A stretch of DNA of 64,000 nt from Lysinibacillus sp. PLM2 (GTDB lineage Bacteria; Bacillota; Bacilli; Bacillales_A; Planococcaceae). Location: contig AP025689.1 in the NCBI GenBank assembly GCA_023168345.1, positions 2,864,001-2,928,000 of the forward strand. The letters run 5' to 3'. The position numbers and the translations under genes are program-made. This document shows positions 57,626 through 64,000 of this stretch, in pieces. The notes beneath the pieces are model-generated. The model did not search any database. It was not told the DNA's origin and was given only the letters and a program-made list of their open reading frames with translations. Numbering within the stretch: position 1 is the first letter of the stretch; the number at the start of each line of letters is the position of its first letter.

Positions 57626-57654
57626 ACTTTATCATGTTACCTTGCTTTCGTCAA
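57626..57654 (-). promoter_or_regulatory. Promoter of the S-box/metNPQ transcript
   Basis: TTGACG - 17 bases - TAAAGT on the minus strand, with the start of transcription expected some 25 bases before the aptamer. The -35 abuts the stop codon of yusE. Confidence 0.65.
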
Positions 57655-57655
57655 C

Positions 57656-57967
57656 CTATTTTTTCAATTTTTCATAAACATTTTGTACAGATTGGAAAGC
57701 ATAAATTTTTTCTGTTATTTCACCGTTTTCGCTTATTAATAAGCAGGGAACACTTTCGATACGATACTCGTTGGCTATTTCTTCAAGAAAATTAATATTC
57801 GCCTTTCCAATAGGAACATCTGTTACGACATTTTCTACGACTTCTAGCATTTTCGATGCAACTGCACACGTTCCACACATCGGTGTATAAAGATAAAATG
57901 CAACTTTATTGTGATTTTTAGTAGCTTGTTCCCATTGGCTGCGATTCCATTCTTCCATTCCACTCAT
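57656..57967 (-). CDS. yusE: Thioredoxin-like protein YusE
   Basis: A 103-residue thioredoxin fold. The redox site is C31-G-T-C34 in YTPMCGTCAVASKM, and the cis-Pro loop is ESVPCLLISENG. The resemblance to B. subtilis YusE includes size and position between met and yusF. The start is ambiguous between ATG 57967 and ATG 57958. It probably exchanges disulfides in the cytoplasm. Confidence 0.87.
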   Translation of the reverse strand: MSGMEEWNRSQWEQATKNHNKVAFYLYTPMCGTCAVASKMLEVVENVVTDVPIGKANINFLEEIANEYRIESVPCLLISENGEITEKIYAFQSVQNVYEKLKK

Positions 57968-58004
57968 CCTATACAGTAATAATAATTTTCATCTATCATA
58001 TCAA

Positions 58005-58046
58005 AAAGGTGGCAAAAATTCGCTTGATACGAATTATACCACCTTT
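58005..58046 (-). terminator. Hairpin between yusF and yusE
   Basis: Outer stem aaaggtgg/ccaccttt with further pairing (aattcg/cgaatt) inside. A T-poor tail on the minus strand makes efficiency doubtful. Confidence 0.55.
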
Positions 58047-58093
58047 AATTATTTATAGAATCTTCGAGGACTTTCGAAGTTAAATTTCTCAAA

Positions 58094-58435
58094 CTATACT
58101 AAATATTGTTTATTCACCGAAAACCTAGCTTCTCTCAAACGTTGAGCCAAAACTTTGCTCGGTGCATTAGCAACCTCCATATAAGTTCTTGGGATTAATA
58201 AATGTACGGCTTCTGAGTAAATTCTTTTGGTAAGACTTCTCAGTTTTTCACCTGCTTTGTCAGCATCAAAGAATGTGTAAAGTTTGCATTCCTCAAATGG
58301 TTCAATCAATTCGATTAAGGCATCTTCACTAATTGTCCCATTTGTACAAACAATTTGGACATCCTCTGCAAAAATTGGAGCTAATTTCAACATATCCGAC
58401 CTGCCTTCAACAATAATACACTTTTCAACAGCCAT
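58094..58435 (-). CDS. yusF: TOPRIM-domain protein YusF
   Basis: A 113-residue stand-alone TOPRIM protein: the motif EKCIIVEGRSDMLKLAPI has the catalytic-type Glu and LYTFFDADKAGEKLRSL the DxD. TOPRIM domains in primases and RNase M5-like proteins coordinate Mg2+ for nucleic acid chemistry. A second ATG one codon upstream is possible; GAGGTGA favours 58435. It sits between yusE and gcvH as in B. subtilis. Function unproven. Confidence 0.87.
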   Translation of the reverse strand: MAVEKCIIVEGRSDMLKLAPIFAEDVQIVCTNGTISEDALIELIEPFEECKLYTFFDADKAGEKLRSLTKRIYSEAVHLLIPRTYMEVANAPSKVLAQRLREARFSVNKQYLV

Positions 58436-58530
58436 CATGCTCACCTCACGAAATGTAAGTACAAATGAAAAGAATACAGAAGGGTGAAAATATGCGAGTG
58501 GTACTATATTATATTAATATTATAAAAAAA

Positions 58531-58553
58531 CGCCAGTTCTTTTTTTGCTGGCG
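58531..58553 (-). terminator. Terminator after gcvH
   Basis: Stem cgccag/ctggcg followed by seven T's on the minus strand, 17 bases after gcvH. Confidence 0.8.
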
Positions 58554-58569
58554 AGTTTTAAACATAAAA

Positions 58570-58950
58570 TTATTCTACAATCATTTCTTCATATTGTTCT
58601 GGAGTTAGTAGTTGGTCAACTTCAGAAATATCACTAGGTTCTACAATGATCATCCATGCTTTTTCATATGGGGATTCATTTACTAGTTCTGGGCTATCTT
58701 CTAGTTCAGAGTTTACTTCAACAACTTTACCTGTAATTGGTGCATAAAGTTCTGAAACTGTCTTAACTGATTCAACACTACCAAATGGTTCGTTTGATTG
58801 AATTTCATCTCCTACTTGAGGTAGTTCAACAAAAACAATGTCACCTAGTTCAGATTGTGCAAAATGGGTAATTCCAATTCGCACTTTCCCACCTTCAACT
58901 TTCACCCATTCGTGTTCTTCTGAGTAGCGTAAATCTTTCGGTGTGCTCAT
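58570..58950 (-). CDS. gcvH: Glycine cleavage system H protein
   Basis: A 126-residue lipoyl-carrier: [20 protein letters not shown] and the lipoylated lysine K63 in [15 protein letters not shown]. In Firmicutes GcvH is also the entry point for lipoate relay, connecting it to LipA encoded at 31-32 kb. GGAGGGG precedes the ATG. Isolated from gcvPT, as in B. subtilis. Confidence 0.95.
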   Translation of the reverse strand: MSTPKDLRYSEEHEWVKVEGGKVRIGITHFAQSELGDIVFVELPQVGDEIQSNEPFGSVESVKTVSELYAPITGKVVEVNSELEDSPELVNESPYEKAWMIIVEPSDISEVDQLLTPEQYEEMIVE

Positions 58951-59029
58951 AAAACCCCTCCAACTATATATGTAGTATTCAAATTCAGTTTGCCATATTT
59001 TTACCGTAAAAACAAGCTAATACAGCTAC

Positions 59030-59386
59030 TTATTTCCAAATTTCAGCAAATTCTGACTCTTTAAATCCGAGTGTTATTTTTTTACCGTCTGTAACAATTG
59101 GTCGTTTTACTAACATACCGTCTGAAGCTAATAATTCTAATTGTTCATCTTCACTCATAGAACTTAATTTATCCTTTAAGCCTAGGCTTTTATACTTCAT
59201 ACCAGAAGTATTGAAAAACTTCTTAAGGGGTAAGCCACTTAATTCCCAATAAGATTTAATCTGTTCTTTAGAAGGTCTTTCTTCCACAATATGAATTGTA
59301 TTATAATTTATACCGTTTTCGTCCAACCATTTTTGTGCTTTTTTACAAGTCGTACATTTTGGGTATTGAATAAATTGAACTGTCAT
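59030..59386 (-). CDS. yusI: ArsC/Spx-family protein YusI
   Basis: A 118-residue protein of the arsenate-reductase-like family. The N-terminal C11-x-x-C14 (YPKCTTCKKAQKWL) and KRPIVTDGKKITLGF near the C-terminus match the YusI/YffB group, with the same length as B. subtilis YusI. ATG 59386 follows GGAGGG; the frame extends upstream without support. Substrate unknown; it may be a thiol reductase. Confidence 0.87.
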   Translation of the reverse strand: MTVQFIQYPKCTTCKKAQKWLDENGINYNTIHIVEERPSKEQIKSYWELSGLPLKKFFNTSGMKYKSLGLKDKLSSMSEDEQLELLASDGMLVKRPIVTDGKKITLGFKESEFAEIWK

Positions 59387-59663
59387 ACGCAAGCCCTCCA
59401 TTTTTATGTGATTTGGAATAAGTATACCATGCTTGTCCATTATTTTTAGTGACACGGTATAAATATACCAATACAGCTCAAACAAAAAAAGTTTGAAACT
59501 TTATGCAAGTGAAATTAGTGAATTTTAAGAACAAACATACCAACATTAAAATATAGTTTAATAGAAGTTTCAATAGATTTGCTGCGTAATCTAGTTTAGT
59601 GTATTTGAAAAATTGATCGTAGGGAGCTTCATAGTATCGGTTTGAACGTTTTTTGACTTCCTT
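59387..59663. other. AT-rich gap between yusI and the repeat array
   Basis: No gene, promoter or terminator is convincing in this part. The sequence tttgaacgttttttgacttcc directly before the array may be a worn-out repeat unit. Confidence 0.4.
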
Positions 59664-60652
59664 GGGTGCTTTGTATTGTAAAAGTTCTATTTTGTTTTAT
59701 TTTATTATTGTGTTTGGGCACTTTTGTGATTTTAAAATTCTCTTTTCCTTTGCTTTGTTTCTGCGTTTGGGCACTTTCGTGATCCAAAGTTCCTTTTTTC
59801 TTTATTTCCATCCTGTGTTTGGGCACTTTCGCAACTCAAAGTTCCTGTTTGCTCTATTCCCATCCTGTCTTCGGGCACTTTCGTGATCCAAAGTTCCTTT
59901 TTTCTTTATTTCCATCCTGTGTTTGGGCACTTTCGCAACTCAAAGTTCCTGTTTGCTTTATTTTCATCCTGCGTTTGGGCACTTTCACAACTCAAAGTTC
60001 CTTTTTTCTTTATTTCCATCCTGCTTTTAGGCACTTTCGCAACTCAAAGTTCCTGTTTGCTCTATTCCCATCCTGTCTTCGGGCACTTTCGCATCCCAAA
60101 GTTCCCTTTTCCTTTATTTCCATCCTGTGTTTGGGCACTTTCGCGATCCAAAGTTCCCTTTTCCTTTATTTCCATCCTGCGTTTGGGCACTTTCGCATCC
60201 CAAAGTTCCCTTTTCCTTTATTTCCATCAGGTTTTCGGGCACTTTCACAACTCAAAGTTCCCTTTTCCTTTATTTCCATCAGGTTTTCGGGCACTTTCAC
60301 AACTCAAAGTTCCCTTTTCCTTTATTTCCATCCTGTGTTTGGGCACTTTCGTGATCCAAAGTTCCCTTTTCCTTTATTTCCATCCTGTGTTTGGGCACTT
60401 TCGAGATCCAAAGTTCCCTTTTCCTTTATTTCCATCCTGCGTTTGGGCACTTTCGCATCCCAAAGTTCCCTTTTCCTTTATTTCCACCCGGTTTTCGGGC
60501 ACTTTCGCAACTCAAAGTTCCTGTTTGCTTTATTTCCATCCGGTTTTCGGGCACTTTCACAACCCAAAGTTCCTGTTTGCTTTATTTTCACCCTATTTCC
60601 GTGCACTTTTACGTTCCCAAGTGTTCATATCCCCTTAATATTCTATATTCCC
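59664..60652. repeat. 52-bp tandem repeat array (~19 units) with hairpin-forming units
   Basis: The gggcacttt unit start recurs at 59664, 59716, 59769, 59821, 59873, 59925, 59977, 60029, 60081, 60133, 60185, 60237, 60289, 60341, 60393, 60445, 60497, 60549 and 60601: a constant 52 bases except one step of 53. Each unit has gggcacttt, a seven- to eight-base variable stretch, aaagttcc(c/t), a pyrimidine tract and a catcctg-like linker. The first two and the last units are degenerate; the middle sixteen are nearly identical. Long open frames on the plus strand (for example 59819-60706 and 59883-60638) result from stop-free repeats, lack ribosome sites and are not called as genes. Confidence 0.93.
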
Positions 60653-60698
60653 CTAATGCTGACACATAAAATCCATCAATTCTATTCAAAAACAAAAA

Positions 60699-60732
60699 AT
60701 AGGTAAACCCAATTTCCATTGAGTTTACCTAT
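60699..60732 (-). terminator. Terminator after fadE
   Basis: Ten-pair stem ataggtaaac/gtttacctat followed by TTTTTTG on the minus strand, between fadE and the array. Confidence 0.85.
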
Positions 60733-60769
60733 GTTCTGATGCTCCCCTTCGAAAAGGGTAGACTATTTT

Positions 60770-62551
60770 TTACACAATATATTTTTCAGCTTCTATTAAT
60801 TTCTCTGACGCTTCACGTTTCTTCAAAATAAGGTTATATGGGTTGAATCGTGTTAATTTACGAAGCGCAGATAGCATGATACGTCCATTATCTCCATCAG
60901 CAGAAGCTAAAATTGTTTCTTTTGCTTCTTTCTCAATTTCGTCAAAGGCTTCTTGGCAGAAAATTTGTGTATAAAGGATTTTTTGATTCGCTTTTTCTGC
61001 TCCATCACGCTCAATTGCTTTTGCTGTTCGGATTACAACCGATTCCATTGCATAGATTTGGTTTGCGATATTTGCAATGTTTACTAATACTTCTTGTTCT
61101 TGCTCTAATTTCGTTCCAAATCTTTGTGCAGCGATACCTGCAGCTAAAATGCCAATCTTCTTAGCGTTTTTCACTAAGTATTTTTCTTGTGCTAATGGCT
61201 CATCACTAATTTCTTCTGGCATTAACATAAGCAATTCTTCCTGTAAATCCTGTGCAACTTTAAGAAGTGGTAATTCCCCTTTTAATGCCTTTTTCATAAA
61301 TGTTCCAGGTACAATTAATCGGTTAATTTCATTTGTTCCTTCAAAAATTCGGTTAATACGTGAATCACGATAAATACGTTCTACTTCATATTCAGACATA
61401 AATCCATATCCACCATGTAATTGAACGGCTTCATCTGCAATATAGTCTAACGTTTCTGAACCAAATACTTTTGCAATAGAGCATTCAATTGCATATTCTG
61501 CAACAGCTTGAGCAATAGCTTTTGGGTCATTCTGTTGCTCTTCAGAAAGTTGGCTCATTACTTCATCATAGTAACCAACAGTTCTGTAATTTAATGACTC
61601 TGAAGCATACAATGTTGCAGCCATTGTCGCTAGCTTCTCTTTTGTTAAATTAAAGCTAGATAATTTTGTTTTAAATTGTTGACGTTGGTTTGTATATTGA
61701 ATGGCAAGTTCTAGTGCACGTTTTGATCCACCAACTGTACCAACACCCAATTTATAGCGTCCAATATTTAAAATATTAAATGCAATGACATGACCTCTAC
61801 CTACTTCACCGAGTAAGTTTTCTACAGGAACTTCAACATCTTGTAAAATTAATGTACGAGTAGAAGAAGATTTAATTCCCATTTTCTTTTCTTCTGCACC
61901 AACGGATACACCTGGGAATGAACGTTCAACGATGAATGCACTGAATTTTTCTCCATCTACTTTTGCATATACAACAAATACATCTGCAAAGCCGGCATTA
62001 GTAATCCATTGTTTTTCACCATTTAAAACGTAATGTGTCCCTGCATCATTCAATTTTGCTATCGTTTTAGCTCCTAATGCATCTGAACCTGATCCCGGCT
62101 CCGTTAATGCGTAGGCAGCAATCAACTCACCACTCGCTAATTTCGGTAAGTATTTTTTCTTTTGCTCTGCATTACCGAAAAGAACAATTGGCAGTGAACC
62201 AATCCCCACATGTGCGCCATGTGTTAATGAGAATCCTCCGGCAACTGACATTTTTTCACCAATCAGTGCTGATGAAATTTTATCTAAGCCTAATCCTTCA
62301 TATTCTTCTGGAACATCTGCTGCTAGTAAGCCAAGTTCCCCTGCTTTTTTTAATAACTCAATAGAATACTCAAACTCATGATTTTCTAGTTTTTCAACTA
62401 CTGGTAAGACATCATTTGCAACGAATTCCTCTGTCGTTTTCGCAATCATTTTTTGTTCATCAGTAAAGTCCTCTGGTGTAATAACACGATTTAAATCTAC
62501 ATCTTCAATTAAAAAGCTTCCACCCTTAACAATGTTTGTCGTTTGTACCAT
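60770..62551 (-). CDS. fadE: Acyl-CoA dehydrogenase FadE
   Basis: A 593-residue flavoenzyme. The acyl-CoA dehydrogenase core (about 30-420) has YALTEPGSGSDALGAKT, QWITNAGFADVFVVYAKVDG, and the C-terminal-domain signature ending RIFEGTNEINRLIVPG with the likely catalytic Glu. The extra C-terminal domain (430-593) is typical of the Bacillus YusJ type. It catalyses the first step of beta-oxidation. ATG 62551 follows GGAGGG and gives the family length; a GTG five codons upstream overlaps that site. Confidence 0.94.
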   Translation of the reverse strand: MVQTTNIVKGGSFLIEDVDLNRVITPEDFTDEQKMIAKTTEEFVANDVLPVVEKLENHEFEYSIELLKKAGELGLLAADVPEEYEGLGLDKISSALIGEKMSVAGGFSLTHGAHVGIGSLPIVLFGNAEQKKKYLPKLASGELIAAYALTEPGSGSDALGAKTIAKLNDAGTHYVLNGEKQWITNAGFADVFVVYAKVDGEKFSAFIVERSFPGVSVGAEEKKMGIKSSSTRTLILQDVEVPVENLLGEVGRGHVIAFNILNIGRYKLGVGTVGGSKRALELAIQYTNQRQQFKTKLSSFNLTKEKLATMAATLYASESLNYRTVGYYDEVMSQLSEEQQNDPKAIAQAVAEYAIECSIAKVFGSETLDYIADEAVQLHGGYGFMSEYEVERIYRDSRINRIFEGTNEINRLIVPGTFMKKALKGELPLLKVAQDLQEELLMLMPEEISDEPLAQEKYLVKNAKKIGILAAGIAAQRFGTKLEQEQEVLVNIANIANQIYAMESVVIRTAKAIERDGAEKANQKILYTQIFCQEAFDEIEKEAKETILASADGDNGRIMLSALRKLTRFNPYNLILKKREASEKLIEAEKYIV

Positions 62552-62651
62552 TTCGTTTCCCTCCACTTTTTCAATTTTAAACCGTACTTTTTTGGTCTAA
62601 ACTACTAGCAATTTACTAGAATCAAATTTTATAAAATATATAGAAAAGCAT

Positions 62652-62688
62652 TGGTGTTTAATTCGGAGGCAATTTGAATAAAACACCA
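62652..62688. other. Hairpin in the fadA-fadE intercistronic gap
   Basis: A 13-pair inverted repeat with one mismatch (tggtgtttaattc with gaataaaacacca) and an 11-base loop. No T run follows on the minus strand, so it is likelier a processing or stability element than a terminator. Confidence 0.55.
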
Positions 62689-62716
62689 GGCTTATCTAGC
62701 AATTAAAAAATGACAA

Positions 62717-63889
62717 CTACAATATTTCGAACACGCCAGCAGCTCCCATACCGCCACCAATACACATTGTAACAACCCCGTATTTTAACCCTCGTCGTTT
62801 TAATTCATGAATTAGTTTTAATGTAAGGATAGCACCTGTTGCGCCAAGTGGATGCCCAAGTGCAATCGCTCCACCATTTACATTTACTTTTTCCATATCA
62901 AGTCCTAAATGACGGATAACCTGCAATGATTGAGAAGCAAATGCCTCATTTAACTCCCATAGATCAATATCTTCCTTTGTTATTCCTGCAATTTTCAACG
63001 CCTTTGGTACAGCTTCTATTGGACCAATACCCATCACTTCTGGTGGAACACCGCCCACTGCGAATCCTAAAAACTTCGCCATTGGTTTTAAGCCTTGTGC
63101 TTCAGCTTCTTCACGATCCATTACTAATACCGCTGCAGCTCCGTCAGATGTTTGAGATGAATTACCCGCAGTTACAGAGCCTTTCACATGAAATGCTGGT
63201 CGTAATTTTGCTAGCCCTTCCATAGAAGTATCCGGTCGAATCCCTTCATCCGTATCGAAGGTAAATACTTTCTTTTGAAGCTTATGATTTTCATCAACAT
63301 AATGTTGAACGACTTCTACAGGAACAATTTCATCTTTGAATTTTCCTTCCTGAATAGCCTTTGTTGCCAATTCATGTGAGCGGACTGCAAAAGCATCTTG
63401 ATCTTCTCTTGAAACGTTATAACGATTTGCTACTTCTTCAGCTGTATGACCCATGCTCATATAATACTGTGGTGCTTCTTCAGCTAATTTAGGGTTTAAT
63501 CGAATCGTATTACCAGTCATCGGAATCATACTCATCGATTCGACACCACCTGCAATAATCGCTTTTGAATGGCCTAGCATCACACGTTCAGCGGCATAAG
63601 CGATTGATTGTAAGCCGGAAGAACAGAATCGATTGATTGTAATTGCAGGTGTTGTATCAGGTAATCCCGCTAAAGCACCAATGTTTCTTGCTACATTCAT
63701 TCCTTGTTCTGCTTCTGGCATTGCGCAGCCCATTATTAAATCATCAATCGGCCCTTCATAGCCCGCTCTATTCAATGTTTCTTTTACAACAAGCGCCCCG
63801 AAATCATCAGGTCTCATTTGAGCAAGAGAACCTTTTTTAGCCTTTCCAATTGGCGTTCGTGCACCTGCAACTATGACAGCTTCACGCAT
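62717..63889 (-). CDS. fadA: Acetyl-CoA acyltransferase (3-ketoacyl-CoA thiolase) FadA
   Basis: A 390-residue thiolase. The nucleophilic C89 lies in [19 protein letters not shown], the active-site His in [15 protein letters not shown], and the second Cys in [14 protein letters not shown]. It completes each beta-oxidation round, releasing acetyl-CoA. ATG 63889 follows AAGGGGGA. In B. subtilis the order is fadN-fadA-fadE, matched here. Confidence 0.95.
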   Translation of the reverse strand: MREAVIVAGARTPIGKAKKGSLAQMRPDDFGALVVKETLNRAGYEGPIDDLIMGCAMPEAEQGMNVARNIGALAGLPDTTPAITINRFCSSGLQSIAYAAERVMLGHSKAIIAGGVESMSMIPMTGNTIRLNPKLAEEAPQYYMSMGHTAEEVANRYNVSREDQDAFAVRSHELATKAIQEGKFKDEIVPVEVVQHYVDENHKLQKKVFTFDTDEGIRPDTSMEGLAKLRPAFHVKGSVTAGNSSQTSDGAAAVLVMDREEAEAQGLKPMAKFLGFAVGGVPPEVMGIGPIEAVPKALKIAGITKEDIDLWELNEAFASQSLQVIRHLGLDMEKVNVNGGAIALGHPLGATGAILTLKLIHELKRRGLKYGVVTMCIGGGMGAAGVFEIL

Positions 63890-63949
63890 TTGTGTATCCC
63901 CCTTCACCCTTGCTATTTTCAAATTTGATTTGAATTTTAATTGGCTTTG

Positions 63950-64000
63950 TTAATTACGTAACGGTTTCCCCTTCACAAGCATATGTTGCATTCTTGCTTG
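63950..64000 (-). CDS. fadN: 3-hydroxyacyl-CoA dehydrogenase FadN, C-terminal end only
   Basis: The minus strand ends in an open frame reading QARMQHMLVKGKPLRN followed by TAA. A MLxxGKPLRN ending is characteristic of the FadN C-terminus, and fadN precedes fadA in the conserved operon. The rest lies beyond the window. Confidence 0.75.
   Translation of the reverse strand, partial: QARMQHMLVKGKPLRN

Noticed and set aside
59629-59826. Minus-strand 65-codon frame entering the repeat array
   Set aside because: Basic, low-complexity translation of repeat units; lacks a ribosome site. Likely spurious, as are the plus-strand frames there.
59664-60652. CRISPR array
   Set aside because: The whole 52-bp unit repeats without unique spacers, and no cas gene is near.

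Overview
The window reads as chromosome of a low-G+C, endospore-forming Bacillales bacterium, probably a Lysinibacillus/Planococcaceae-type relative of Bacillus. The evidence is the AT-rich sequence, strong GGAGG-type ribosome sites, frequent TTG/GTG starts, the sporulation gene yunB, and gene order that follows B. subtilis in long blocks (yugI-yugE-patB; yuxJ-pbpD-yufK-mrp; yui; yut; yun; suf; met-yus-fad). Product assignments rest on remembered family sequences and motifs seen here; no search was run.

Layout. 1-2.7 kb: S1-domain protein YugI, a small XRE regulator, YugE and the C-S lyase PatB. 2.9-10.5 kb: a C4-dicarboxylate module with sensor kinase and regulator (DctS/DctR), a free-standing DctP-family protein that looks like a co-sensor (DctB-like), a TRAP transporter (DctP-DctQ-DctM) and an MFS carrier. 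10.6-15.4 kb: cyclophilin, a YuxJ-type MFS pump, penicillin-binding protein PbpD, YufK. 15.6-21.4 kb: complete seven-gene Mrp Na+/H+ antiporter operon. 21.4-37.4 kb: yui/yut/yun genes, including leucyl aminopeptidase, iron-sulfur carriers (YutM, YutI), a type-II-like NADH dehydrogenase (YutJ) behind two Rex-like operators, lipoyl synthase, YunB, an HD-GYP protein, YunD/E/F. 37.6-38.3 kb: a 54-residue membrane protein and a GNAT acetyltransferase. 38.5-43.7 kb: sufCDSUB. 44.3-47 kb: a chemoreceptor paired with a BMP-family lipoprotein. 47.3-54.3 kb: glutamate synthase gltAB with divergent gltC. 54.4-57.6 kb: metNPQ methionine ABC transporter under an S-box (SAM) riboswitch. 57.7-59.4 kb: yusE, yusF, gcvH, yusI. 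59.4-60.7 kb: a gene-free region filled by a 52-bp tandem array. 60.7-64 kb: fadE, fadA and the last codons of fadN.

Functional threads: iron-sulfur and lipoate metabolism (YutM, YutI, SufCDSUB, LipA, GcvH, and the Fe-S client GltAB) are concentrated here; redox control (Rex-like sites at yutJ), methionine/cysteine supply (patB, metNPQ) and fatty-acid oxidation surround them.

The least conventional sequence is the 52-bp array at 59,664-60,652. It has about 19 head-to-tail copies, nearly every one able to fold into a terminator-shaped hairpin, with block-wise subtypes and decayed edges. A degenerate pair of related units lies at 47.1 kb. No defence system, prophage, insertion sequence, CRISPR array, tRNA or rRNA was recognised.
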